The notes beneath the pieces were generated by a model. The model was not told the DNA's origin. It searched no databases and was given only the letters and a program-made list of their open reading frames with translations. This document shows, in pieces, positions 27,790-34,853 of a DNA stretch of 64,000 nucleotides. The position numbers and the translations under genes are program-made. Positions within the stretch are counted from its first letter, which is position 1. Each line of letters starts with the position of its first letter. This DNA comes from Methanocorpusculum parvum (lineage in GTDB: Archaea > Halobacteriota > Methanomicrobia > Methanomicrobiales > Methanocorpusculaceae): contig SUTD01000001.1 of assembly GCA_015063085.1 (NCBI GenBank), positions 62,001-126,000 of the forward strand, in the 5' to 3' direction.

Positions 27790-28031
27790 AGTCCCTTCTC
27801 AGCCAGAACCTTCTCGATAAGCGCGCGCACCATCCCCTCAACATCCGCGTCCTGCTCCGGACTCAGCTCAGTATGCGGAACCGCAACCATCTTCTCGCGC
27901 TCTAATTTTTCCCGCATCGCACGCCGAATCCATTCGGCAAGAGTCTGCCCTGCTCCCTCTGCAGATTCCTTACATGCGTAATGTAACTCCGAGGACAGGC
28001 GGAAACTCATCTGAATTCCATCATCAGTCAT
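27786..28031 (-). CDS. Ribbon-helix-helix-like protein
   Basis: An 81-aa protein. The stretch IQMSFRLSSELHYACKESAEGAGQTLAEWIRRAMREKLERE has the Arc/CopG pattern of a short beta strand followed by two helices. The C-terminal 35 residues are acidic and helical. It is divergently transcribed from another ribbon-helix-helix gene at 28154 across a repeat-rich promoter, which suggests a regulatory switch. Function is inferred from fold and context only. Confidence 0.65.
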   Translation of the reverse strand: MTDDGIQMSFRLSSELHYACKESAEGAGQTLAEWIRRAMREKLEREKMVAVPHTELSPEQDADVEGMVRALIEKVLAEKGL

Positions 28032-28153
28032 ACATATGATTATAATCTAACAACAATATAAAACGAATTGAAACAAACAAAGACATACAACAACAAATAT
28101 ATATTTCAAAGTCCTATTATGTTATTGTGTTACAAACAAAGACAAACAACAAC
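28032..28153. promoter_or_regulatory. Divergent regulatory region with 23-bp direct repeats
   Basis: Two copies of a 23-bp A/C-rich repeat (28073-28095 and 28132-28154) differ at one base. They flank the TATA-like AATATATATT at about 28095-28104 of the rightward operon, so a protein bound to them would sit on either side of the promoter. The leftward promoter may use TTTATATT (minus strand, about 28055-28062). The two neighbouring ribbon-helix-helix proteins are the obvious candidates for binding. Confidence 0.55.
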
Positions 28154-28297
28154 ATGAAGAACTCCCAGGTTGTAGGAGTCCGGTTCTCCGGAGAAGAACT
28201 CACAACCCTGGACGAACTTGCAAGCGCAGACGGAAGAACACGCAGCGGACTCATCCGCAAAGTCATGACCGACTACCTCAAGGAAGTAAAAGCATGA
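28154..28297 (+). CDS. CopG/Arc-type ribbon-helix-helix regulator
   Basis: A 47-aa protein, too short for many gene finders. QVVGVRFSGEELTTLDELASADGRTRSGLIRKVMTDYLK (in two pieces, residues about 5-43) is a full ribbon-helix-helix domain with the typical basic-hydrophobic strand and the GRTRSGLIR turn into helix B. It is the first gene of the rightward early operon; its stop overlaps the next start by 4 bp. Probable transcription regulator of the early region. Confidence 0.8.
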   Translation: MKNSQVVGVRFSGEELTTLDELASADGRTRSGLIRKVMTDYLKEVKA

Positions 28298-28500
28298 ACG
28301 TAAAAAAGAACCACGAGGCCAGCGCCCACCCAACGACCAAGAAGGAAGAGCAGTCTGGCAGAACAGTATTAGACGCAGAGAACTATGTCTTTTTCCGTCC
28401 GCAGGCAAGACCAAGCAGCAGAATCATTGATGCAGACACCATCCAGGCAGAGGCAAACGAGATCAGACCGCGCCCGCAGCCGGAGGTGATTGTAGCATGA
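28294..28500 (+). CDS. Hypothetical early protein
   Basis: A 68-aa hydrophilic protein, basic at the N-terminus (MNVKKNHEASAHPTTKKEE), with a short FFRPQARPS motif and a Pro/Arg-rich end. No family recognised. It overlaps both neighbours by 4 bp (ATGA), so it is probably translated by coupling. Confidence 0.55.
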   Translation: MNVKKNHEASAHPTTKKEEQSGRTVLDAENYVFFRPQARPSSRIIDADTIQAEANEIRPRPQPEVIVA

Positions 28501-28781
28501 ATGAGGAAATCTGTGCATGCTGCCCGTATCACTTCACTGCAGAAATTCAGCGCGGCAGTACCTGCCGAGACGTCCCGTACTGCTATCTCGCCTTCAAGGA
28601 AGGAAGAAAAAGCCGCACTGCTGTGCTCAACTACACATCCTGCCAGACTGTCAAAGTCAAACAGTGCGCAGAGCTGAAGGAAAAAGCAGAAGCAGAAGGC
28701 ACCAGGATGCCAAAGCTCGAGACATACTACGACAGGAAAATCTGCTCCAATCAAATTAGATTCCTTGGAGGAAAAGCATGA
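28497..28781 (+). CDS. Cys-rich early protein
   Basis: A 94-aa protein with CACCPYH near the N-terminus and more cysteines in STCRDVPYC, SCQTVKVKQC and KICSN, enough for one or two metal sites. The family is unknown. It is the first of the many small Cys-rich products encoded by this operon. Confidence 0.6.
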   Translation: MNEEICACCPYHFTAEIQRGSTCRDVPYCYLAFKEGRKSRTAVLNYTSCQTVKVKQCAELKEKAEAEGTRMPKLETYYDRKICSNQIRFLGGKA

Positions 28782-29089
28782 ACGTCCAGGAACTCATCGA
28801 AAACATGGCAAAGAATGCCGTCCGGGACGCATACGAAATCGCCGAAGAATACACGTACAACACTCCCTTCGCAGCAGTCGAAACAAACCTGCGCAGTCGC
28901 AGAAGAGACTTAAAACATCTCAGAAACGACCTGAAACAGAACGGCATGCCGGAGAACAATGTGCTCAACGAGGCCATCGAAGAAATCACCCGCATCCTTG
29001 CCGAAGTATCAGACACAGAAGCAGAGATCATCAACCACATCCACGAGGCTAAACACGAGCTGCGCAAAGAACTCAGGAGAATGTTATGA
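28778..29089 (+). CDS. Helical/coiled-coil early protein
   Basis: A 103-aa, highly charged protein predicted to be helical throughout, with heptad-like spacing in VETNLRSRRRDLKHLRNDLKQ and AIEEITRILAEVSDTEAEII. No cysteines and no family recognised. Overlaps both neighbours by 4 bp. Confidence 0.6.
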   Translation: MNVQELIENMAKNAVRDAYEIAEEYTYNTPFAAVETNLRSRRRDLKHLRNDLKQNGMPENNVLNEAIEEITRILAEVSDTEAEIINHIHEAKHELRKELRRML

Positions 29090-29298
29090 CGAAAGAGTTT
29101 TCACACCGCGTCATCCTGGAAGTGCTGACCGCATCCGGGAAACCAATGTCTGCCGCAGAAATCGCCAAGCGGATGACAAAGTACCACCTGACCTCCTATG
29201 AGGTAGGAGGCATGCTCCGGACCTGGGAATCAGTGGGCAAAGTCAGGCGCATCTATGTCAAACACCTGGGTCGCAACCTTTGGGAGGCGGTACAATGA
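29086..29298 (+). CDS. Winged-helix DNA-binding protein
   Basis: A 70-aa single domain. RVILEVLTASGKPMSAAEIAKRM is a helix-turn-helix start; YEVGGMLRTWESVGKVRRIYV forms the recognition helix and the wing. It resembles archaeal MarR/ArsR-type minimal wHTH proteins. Likely regulator of viral transcription; the target is unknown. Confidence 0.7.
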   Translation: MTKEFSHRVILEVLTASGKPMSAAEIAKRMTKYHLTSYEVGGMLRTWESVGKVRRIYVKHLGRNLWEAVQ

Positions 29299-29501
29299 TG
29301 AGACTTGACGAAGAGGACACTGTCGTGATTAAATCAACAATCGAACTCCTGGACGAAACACAGAGCATCTTCTGCGCAGAGCACTGCGAAGTCTGTCCGA
29401 TCCACGCCGAAAACAGCGTCGCCTGCATCATAACCAGAACTCTCCGCTGCCTGAACATGATACTTGGAAACTACGGAGCGGAGGAGGAGGAGGAGGAGTG
29501 A
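29295..29501 (+). CDS. Acidic Cys-containing early protein
   Basis: A 68-aa protein starting at the ATG overlapping the previous stop. It has C-x3-C-x2-C spacing (CAEHCEVCPIH) and ends in a run of seven glutamates encoded by GAG/GAA repeats (about 29480-29498) that doubles as a GGAGG-rich ribosome site for the next gene. No family recognised. Confidence 0.6.
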   Translation: MMRLDEEDTVVIKSTIELLDETQSIFCAEHCEVCPIHAENSVACIITRTLRCLNMILGNYGAEEEEEE

Positions 29502-29617
29502 TGGACGAAGCATTCTTCTTTGAAGCCCTGGTCAGATGCGGCTTCGCCAAAGTAGCAGACGACGGAGAAATCACCGTCTTCATCGGAAAAGATCCAAAGG
29601 AGGAAGCCGATGATTAA
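29501..29617 (+). CDS. Tiny hypothetical early protein
   Basis: A 38-aa protein (begins MDEAFFFEALVRCGFAKVAD) preceded by a very strong GGAGGAGGAGG purine tract. The start overlaps the previous stop by one base, and the stop overlaps the next gene. Coding is supported by the tight packing rather than by homology. Confidence 0.5.
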   Translation: MDEAFFFEALVRCGFAKVADDGEITVFIGKDPKEEADD

Positions 29618-29864
29618 AACCAGAGTGCGCACAGTCCTGTCCGGAGACCTGGCAGAGCTCATGTCGGAAGAATCAATGAGCGTAATCCGCGGCTTAACCA
29701 AAGATCTCGTCGACAGAATCTCCGATATCTTCCTGACAGCCGTCTGCCTGGAACGCCTCGACCCTGCAGACCATATTGGAGAAATGCTTGGAATCATTAT
29801 CACCATAGAGAACCCGGAAGGGGAGGAGGATGAGGAATGCCGGAATCAGCCATCCACACAGTAA
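29610..29864 (+). CDS. Hypothetical early protein
   Basis: An 84-aa mostly helical protein with a histone-fold-like length and amphipathic pattern (LMSEESMSVIRGLTKDLVDR, ISDIFLTAVCLERLD), and an acidic tail. The resemblance to a histone or CENP-like fold is only a visual impression. Overlaps the previous gene by 8 bp. Confidence 0.5.
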   Translation: MIKTRVRTVLSGDLAELMSEESMSVIRGLTKDLVDRISDIFLTAVCLERLDPADHIGEMLGIIITIENPEGEEDEECRNQPSTQ

Positions 29865-30259
29865 CCATGAACAACCTGGCAAAGCTCCAGGAGTGCTGCG
29901 ACGCAGATACAGCTCTCGCCCTCTGTCGGGAAATCTACGAGCTGGCATCTATTCAGTACCCAGGACACGAAGTCCTCCGGGCAATCGAATCCCGCCTCCC
30001 GATGCCGACAGCATCTCAGGCAGAGTGCGTCAGCACAGTCACCATTAAGGACATCACCATAGTCACCCGTCCGCTTGGCGCCATCGGTGACCAGGTAATC
30101 TATTGTTTATCCCACCTGCTCCCCTGGCAGGAAGGACCTGTCTTATCTGTACAGTTCGCATCCGTCCGATGCAGAGCCGACCGGGAACCAGATACCCCGA
30201 AGTGGGACCCGCTCTTCCCCGTCCACCGCAGAAAACCCATCCAGGTAATACCATGTTAA
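29837..30259 (+). CDS. Hypothetical early protein
   Basis: A 140-aa protein with an N-terminal helical part (LAKLQECCDADTALALCREI) and a C-terminal part that looks like beta strands (STVTIKDITIVTRPL, GPVLSVQFASVRCRAD). No family recognised. It overlaps the previous gene by 28 bp and the next by 7 bp, so coupling is likely. Confidence 0.55.
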   Translation: MPESAIHTVTMNNLAKLQECCDADTALALCREIYELASIQYPGHEVLRAIESRLPMPTASQAECVSTVTIKDITIVTRPLGAIGDQVIYCLSHLLPWQEGPVLSVQFASVRCRADREPDTPKWDPLFPVHRRKPIQVIPC

Positions 30260-30621
30260 TCAACGAAACCCAGTTACCCCACCTCAAAATCACATCAGAG
30301 AACCTCAACCGACACATCGCAGCAGCGAAAAAACTCGCAACATGCAGCCGCGACGGCCTCTGGATAACCATCACATACAACGAACAGAAAGGCTTCGAAG
30401 GAGACCTCTTCCGCATACCGGGCCTCGGCCTGGTGGTTCTGACAGGAGTCAGAGTGTACGACTTCCGGGAACTCAACAGGATGGCACTGGACACATATGA
30501 GCAGGAAGGCTTCAAAAACCCGAGAGACTACCTCTCAGAACTCGTCCGCCTCTACAAAGGAATCCCGGAGACCTTCTACGTCCACACCTTCCTGGAAATC
30601 AACCGGAGTGAGAATGACTGA
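30253..30621 (+). CDS. Hypothetical early protein
   Basis: A 122-aa protein from the ATG at 30253. It mixes beta-like segments (GLWITITYNEQKG, LGLVVLTGVRVYDF) with a helical C-terminus (NPRDYLSELVRLYKGIP, YVHTFLEI). The pattern resembles ASCH/PUA-like small domains, but I see no decisive motif. Confidence 0.5.
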   Translation: MLINETQLPHLKITSENLNRHIAAAKKLATCSRDGLWITITYNEQKGFEGDLFRIPGLGLVVLTGVRVYDFRELNRMALDTYEQEGFKNPRDYLSELVRLYKGIPETFYVHTFLEINRSEND

Positions 30622-30784
30622 GGAGAAGAAGTACTGCGGAAACTGCCGCTGGTGCAACAGAGACCTAAGAAACCCCGCAAAGATGGGACTCTGCCTGAAC
30701 ATCCGCACAAAGGAATACCACAAAGCAGTCCGGACAAACACCGTCACTCACTGCCCGCACTGGGAGCCGAGACAATGGGAATGA
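30614..30784 (+). CDS. Small zinc-binding-type protein
   Basis: A 56-aa protein with CGNCRWC at the start, one cysteine in the middle (GLCLN) and a CPHW end, a four-ligand arrangement that would suit a zinc knuckle. It is part of the Cys-rich series of the early operon. Confidence 0.6.
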   Translation: MTEEKKYCGNCRWCNRDLRNPAKMGLCLNIRTKEYHKAVRTNTVTHCPHWEPRQWE

Positions 30785-30969
30785 CACCGCAGAAACAACA
30801 CATCGTCGACCTCTACCGCAGAGAAATCGACACAGAACGGGAAATCCAGCGCCTCATCCAGGAGCAGAAACCCATCAGAGACAGACGAACACTCGGCGCA
30901 ATCCGCGACGATTCCCGCAACCGGATACAGCACCTCAAACGCTGCATCGAATGGCTGCAGGAGGACTAA
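30781..30969 (+). CDS. Small coiled-coil protein
   Basis: A 62-aa, basic, helical protein (HIVDLYRREIDTEREIQRLI, then NRIQHLKRCIEWLQED). I use the ATG at 30781, which overlaps the preceding stop as elsewhere in this operon; 30775 is an alternative. No family recognised. Confidence 0.5.
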   Translation: MTPQKQHIVDLYRREIDTEREIQRLIQEQKPIRDRRTLGAIRDDSRNRIQHLKRCIEWLQED

Positions 30970-30971
30970 TC

Positions 30972-31553
30972 ATGACTACAGACCTCGAACCGAAATCAAT
31001 CCTCGACTACTTCAAAGAACAGGCAGCAATCGAAAAACAGACCGACCACCGCGTACTCGAAGCATACCACCTCCAGGAAGAAATCACTCGCGTCGAGAGG
31101 ACTCTGACCGAGATGAAGAGCCAGCTCCAGGAGCTCCTGAAAAGCATCGGACAGTACGACAACGGACACTACACAGTTACCGACCTCAAGCCCCGGCGCA
31201 TCATCGACATGCAGCTCATCCGGGAAAACTTCCCGGACATCTTCGAGACCGCAACCCCGTCCGACAAATACCTGCTCGCAGCACTCGAAAAGGAGTTCGG
31301 CAAAGACACACTCCTGAAGGTTGCCCGCAACCAGGACCCGGAAGACTACGACGCACACCGGGAAATTACCCTGGCAGAGTTCGATGCCAGGACAAAAGAC
31401 AGCAGCAAGAAGCGGCTCCATGAAGGAAAAGCCTACCACCTCAAATGGCTCCCGGGCAAAGAGTCACGCGTAGAACGCATAGGAAAACCGCTCATGCTCA
31501 CCGCTCCGAGCAGATATGCAGCACTCGATGACGGAGAGGAGGATGAAGAATGA
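30972..31553 (+). CDS. Coiled-coil early protein, Gam- or Mu-like host-nuclease inhibitor candidate
   Basis: A 193-aa protein from the ATG at 30972. The N-terminal half is a coiled coil (EEITRVERTLTEMKSQLQEL), followed by a compact region with IIDMQLIRENFPDIFETATP and a charged C-terminus. The shape (long helical pair plus small domain) recalls phage siphovirus Gp157/Gam-like proteins, but the match is not firm. It lies two kilobases upstream of the recombinase gene. Confidence 0.5.
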   Translation: MTTDLEPKSILDYFKEQAAIEKQTDHRVLEAYHLQEEITRVERTLTEMKSQLQELLKSIGQYDNGHYTVTDLKPRRIIDMQLIRENFPDIFETATPSDKYLLAALEKEFGKDTLLKVARNQDPEDYDAHREITLAEFDARTKDSSKKRLHEGKAYHLKWLPGKESRVERIGKPLMLTAPSRYAALDDGEEDEE

Positions 31554-31648
31554 CAGACACAAAAATGCCCCCCTGTGCAGAAGAGTGCCCAAAATGCAGC
31601 GGAGACTGTGAACAATGCACCAACCAGAGATACTGCGGAGAGGTGTGA
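31550..31648 (+). CDS. Very small Cys-rich protein
   Basis: A 32-aa product with six cysteines (CAEECPKCSGDCEQC and a final C). The ATGA overlaps at both ends and the dense cysteine spacing argue for a real metal-binding mini-protein. Confidence 0.55.
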   Translation: MTDTKMPPCAEECPKCSGDCEQCTNQRYCGEV

Positions 31649-31914
31649 TGATGAATGCACTGAACAGAGAACACATCAAACACATCCTCTGCCTGCACTG
31701 CGAACACATGCTCGGCCTCCATGAAGCTCACTTGGAGGACGACGAATACATGCCTGTTGCCAAATGCGACATAGGAAATGGAGAGTCCTTCCACACTCCG
31801 CTCCGGACAAGATGCAGCAGATATTATGCAGACTGCTCAAAGCAGCCGGAACCCTGCAACGGAGACTGCGAGAAGTGCCGAACCAGAACTGAGTGGAAGG
31901 AGTGGTCAGAATGA
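31648..31914 (+). CDS. Cys/His-rich early protein
   Basis: An 88-aa protein with CLHCEHMLGLHEAH, a lone C in the middle and a C-terminal C-x-GDCEKC cluster that repeats the GDCEQC motif of the 32-aa protein upstream, suggesting the two arose by duplication. Start at 31648 overlaps the previous stop by one base. Confidence 0.6.
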   Translation: MMNALNREHIKHILCLHCEHMLGLHEAHLEDDEYMPVAKCDIGNGESFHTPLRTRCSRYYADCSKQPEPCNGDCEKCRTRTEWKEWSE

Positions 31915-32093
31915 CACACGAAATCTGCTGCAGCAAATGCGCACACGGAAAACTCCTCGAGCAGAAAACCCCGAGCTCCAGGAGAACCATGCTCATAGTA
32001 AGATGCCGGAAATACGCACCGCCGGAGCACGAATACGGATTCCTCTACCCGTGCACAAAATGCGACCTGTTCGAACCAAAGGAGGAAGCATGA
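31911..32093 (+). CDS. Small Cys-rich protein
   Basis: A 60-aa protein with paired cysteines at both ends (ICCSKCAHGK and PCTKCDLF), an arrangement able to close a zinc ribbon. No family recognised. It overlaps its neighbours by 4 bp. Confidence 0.6.
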   Translation: MTHEICCSKCAHGKLLEQKTPSSRRTMLIVRCRKYAPPEHEYGFLYPCTKCDLFEPKEEA

Positions 32094-32251
32094 AAGGACA
32101 ATTCCTTGTGAGCAGTCCGAGAATCACCCGCTTCTCCCAGCTCACACTTGCCACCCTAGCAACATACGAATGGGCAGACGGTCCGACAGCCGCAGGCATG
32201 GTGACCCTCTACCTCGCACTCCACAACAGAATCTTCGGAGGGATGGGATGA
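32090..32251 (+). CDS. Small hypothetical protein
   Basis: A 53-aa protein without cysteines; it is mildly hydrophobic in its second half (LTLATLATYEWADGPTAAGMVTLYLALHN), which could be one membrane helix or an amphipathic helix. ATGA overlaps on both sides. Confidence 0.5.
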   Translation: MKGQFLVSSPRITRFSQLTLATLATYEWADGPTAAGMVTLYLALHNRIFGGMG

Positions 32252-32424
32252 GACAAATCACCCTCAACCGCCCGCAGCAGTGCCCATACCGCACAAAAGG
32301 CTGCAACGGAGTTCTCTGCGGACACCCGGCAGGAAATGCTCCGATGTACTGCGACACCGCAGAAAACGCACTCACAAAAGACCGCTTCCCGGGCCTCTGC
32401 CCCTTACCGAGGTTGGAAGAATGA
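32248..32424 (+). CDS. Small Cys-rich protein
   Basis: A 58-aa protein with CPYRTKGC, CGHPAG, YCDT and GLCP segments, five cysteines and a histidine. The CPYR.KGCNGVLCGH pattern could form a small zinc finger. No family recognised. Confidence 0.55.
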   Translation: MRQITLNRPQQCPYRTKGCNGVLCGHPAGNAPMYCDTAENALTKDRFPGLCPLPRLEE

Positions 32425-32630
32425 CGCCGGAATTCATCTCAAGAAGATACATGCTCGGGAGCTGTTCCCGCTGCATCCACTCAGTCCTGGAACGCATCGC
32501 CCCGAGATGGTACCAGGGACTCCCGGCATACTGGTGCCATGGAGAAATCCGGGACTGCCAATATCGCAGAACGAACCTCAAAGGAGAAGGAATCTGCACA
32601 AAGACCTGCCGGAAATGGAGGAGAACATGA
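32421..32630 (+). CDS. Small Cys-rich protein
   Basis: A 69-aa protein with GSCSRCIHS, CHGEIRDCQYR and CTKTCRKW clusters: seven cysteines in 69 residues and a very basic net charge. Could bind nucleic acid through a zinc fold. No family recognised. Confidence 0.55.
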   Translation: MTPEFISRRYMLGSCSRCIHSVLERIAPRWYQGLPAYWCHGEIRDCQYRRTNLKGEGICTKTCRKWRRT

Positions 32631-32806
32631 AGCAGAGACGCTGCTACGAATGCACCCGCTGGGCTGATGCAACAAAGCGGGAACAGAACGAAACAGGAAC
32701 CTGGGCAATCCACTGCACGAAAAAAGATGTCTGGGTTCAGGCAATGTGCCACTGCCGGGAAGGAGAGTGGGACATCAGAACGGAGAAAGAAAAACACGGA
32801 GAATGA
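32627..32806 (+). CDS. Small Cys-rich protein
   Basis: A 59-aa protein with RRCYECTRWAD, IHCTKKD and MCHCREGEWD, giving C-x2-C and C-x-C ligand pairs. The pattern C-x2-C...W-D resembles the neighbouring small proteins at 30614 and 32421, as if the series expanded by duplication. Overlaps by ATGA. Confidence 0.55.
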   Translation: MKQRRCYECTRWADATKREQNETGTWAIHCTKKDVWVQAMCHCREGEWDIRTEKEKHGE

Positions 32807-33333
32807 ACATGACAGACACAATCACATTCACAATTCAGACCAGGAAAGACAAAGACGGAACATACAAAGGAGGAATAGAAGCCCTCGGAATCTTCCACAA
32901 GGACATGGAATCCTTAGGGGATCTCATCGACGAATGCGTCAGAGACACCATGAACCTCCTAAACGGAGCAGCACAAGGACAGGGACACCTGGAAGGAAAG
33001 CGCTTCTCTCTCACAGGAACTGTCGCACAGGTAAAGCTGAATCTGGAAATCGAAGTATCACAGAACCGCTCCCTGGAAGACTTCTTCAAAGCCCGAAGAG
33101 AAGAACGTATCAAAGCAGATCCGGAACGCGGAATCAGATGTGGAGACTGCAGACGGGCGCCAGGTTGTCCGGAGATTGGAGACATCTCAATCTGCCAGGA
33201 CTTCCTCCCGCACGAAGACGTTATCTGCTGCGGCACCTGCTACAAATTCATCGAATGCGCCAAGAACAACGGCCAGACCTGGCAGAGGCCATGCGGAGAA
33301 TACGGAGCAGCAGATAAACCCATGGAGGACTAA
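32803..33333 (+). CDS. Hypothetical protein with C-terminal zinc-binding domain
   Basis: A 176-aa protein. The first 100 residues look like an alpha/beta domain of the HicB type (DTITFTIQTRKDKDGTYKGG, then EALGIFHKDMESLGDLIDEC). The last 70 residues carry three cysteine pairs (CGDCRRAPGC, ICQDF, CCGTCYKFIEC). HicB-like folds bind partners or DNA, but the assignment is tentative. It lies 3 bp upstream of the recombinase gene. Confidence 0.55.
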   Translation: MNMTDTITFTIQTRKDKDGTYKGGIEALGIFHKDMESLGDLIDECVRDTMNLLNGAAQGQGHLEGKRFSLTGTVAQVKLNLEIEVSQNRSLEDFFKARREERIKADPERGIRCGDCRRAPGCPEIGDISICQDFLPHEDVICCGTCYKFIECAKNNGQTWQRPCGEYGAADKPMED

Positions 33334-33336
33334 GAG

Positions 33337-34623
33337 ATGGCACTGCAGATCCGCAAAGCAGAGCGCCGCCAGGCAAAAGCCCGCGTCGCCTTTATCGGCA
33401 CATCCGGAACCGGAAAAACATACTCCTCAATCCTCTTCGCCAGAGGTCTGGCAGGACCGGAAGGCAGAATCCTCATGGTGGACACCGAACACCACTCCGG
33501 AGAACTCTACAGCAACTTAACAGACTATGACTACGCCGAAATCGAGCCGCCGTATGAGACCGAGAAATACATCGAAGCAATCCAGGTAGCAGAAGAGAAC
33601 GGCTACGACGTATTAATCCTGGACAGCATCAGTCACGCCTGGGCAGGACAGGGAGGAATCCTGGAACAGCAGGACACCATCGCCGGAAGAGGAGGAAACA
33701 GGTTCGCAGCCTGGGGAGAGGTCACGCCGAAGCAGCTCCGGTTCATAGACGCCATGATTAATGCAGACATCCACATCATAGTCACCATGCGTGCAAAAAC
33801 TGCATATGCGCTCATCCCGGACGCATCCGGAAAAACAAAACCGGAGAAATTAGGGCTTGCACCAGTCCAGCGAGAGGGCATAGACTACGAATTTACCCTC
33901 GTCCTGGACATCGACCGAAGCCACACGGCACAGGCATCCAAAGACAGAACCGGACTCTTCGACACCAGAATCTTCTGCCCAACCGAAGCAGAAGGAGCGG
34001 AACTTAGAGAATGGCTCAACAGCGGAACCGCAGCGCCCGCTCCTGCACCACAGACCAGACACATCATATCAGCTCCGGTCAAGCCAACAGCACAGACGCC
34101 TGCCAAAGCTCCGGAACGCACCCCGCCGAAGAACAAATACACTCAGCCCGAAGTAGAGCGTATCAAACAGAACACCTACATCCCGAATGGATGGAGCACA
34201 GCAGTCTTCGATAAAACCATCGAAGAAGGCGGCGCATACTTCGAGGATGGCATCTGGGACAGAGACAGAGTAGACGGAGACTTCAAAATGAGAATGGCGG
34301 CCCGAAAAGCGGCCGCCCCAAAGCCAGCCGCAGCACCCGCAGCACCGGAGACCCCGCAGATCACCTGCGACAAATGCCACAAACAGCTCTCCGCAGAAGA
34401 ATACAAAGCAACCCTCGCCCCGGGAATCGAAGGCATCTTCTGCAAAGAATGCCTGGAAGCAGAAACTGCCGAAAAAGCCAGAATCCCGAAATGCACTGAC
34501 TGCGGCAAGAACTGCACACCCGAAGAAGCAGAGCGAAGCACAAAACGCCATGGAGTACCGCTCTGCCCCGACTGCCATCTGAAAAGATCCACAGCAGCAG
34601 TAACCCCCGAGAGGAAAGAATGA
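33337..34623 (+). CDS. RecA-like ATPase of the Sak4/AAA_24 type with two zinc ribbons
   Basis: A 428-aa protein. The N-terminal 230 residues are a RecA-core NTPase: Walker A GTSGTGKT at 21-28, Walker B VLILDSISHAW, and a QRE/motif-3 region (KQLRFIDAMINADIHIIVTM). This matches viral single-strand annealing/recombination ATPases (Sak4-like; PF13479). After a Pro/Ala linker come a short helical domain and two four-cysteine ribbons (CDKC...CKEC and CTDC...CPDC), an unusual tail for this family. Likely drives viral recombination or replication-coupled repair with the ATPase encoded downstream. Confidence 0.75.
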   Translation: MALQIRKAERRQAKARVAFIGTSGTGKTYSSILFARGLAGPEGRILMVDTEHHSGELYSNLTDYDYAEIEPPYETEKYIEAIQVAEENGYDVLILDSISHAWAGQGGILEQQDTIAGRGGNRFAAWGEVTPKQLRFIDAMINADIHIIVTMRAKTAYALIPDASGKTKPEKLGLAPVQREGIDYEFTLVLDIDRSHTAQASKDRTGLFDTRIFCPTEAEGAELREWLNSGTAAPAPAPQTRHIISAPVKPTAQTPAKAPERTPPKNKYTQPEVERIKQNTYIPNGWSTAVFDKTIEEGGAYFEDGIWDRDRVDGDFKMRMAARKAAAPKPAAAPAAPETPQITCDKCHKQLSAEEYKATLAPGIEGIFCKECLEAETAEKARIPKCTDCGKNCTPEEAERSTKRHGVPLCPDCHLKRSTAAVTPERKE

Positions 34624-34850
34624 CCGCGAGCGACGAAGTCATCCTCGAAACTGCAAAGAAAATCCAGGAAGAGAAAGGCTACGTCACCGTCAGGTGCACC
34701 TATGCTGCACTCCCAGGAACAGCATCTATGCACCACAACGGAAAGAGAGACCCCAGCCTCACATACATCTCCCGGGTGCTGACGTCAAACGGATACCGCC
34801 CGATTGGAAAAACCCGCGGCGGATACACACACTATCGAAAAGAGGAGTAA
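34620..34850 (+). CDS. Small winged-helix protein, paralogous to the 37509 gene
   Basis: A 76-aa protein whose C-terminal half (LTYISRVLTSNGYRPIGKTRGGYTHYRKEE, residues about 46-75) closely parallels the C-terminus encoded at 37509-37754 (ISRLLIKNGY...RGYSRYKK). Predicted wHTH with recognition helix ISRVLTSNGY and wing GGYTHY. It sits between the recombinase and the AAA+ gene. Confidence 0.6.
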   Translation: MTASDEVILETAKKIQEEKGYVTVRCTYAALPGTASMHHNGKRDPSLTYISRVLTSNGYRPIGKTRGGYTHYRKEE

Positions 34851-34853
34851 GCA

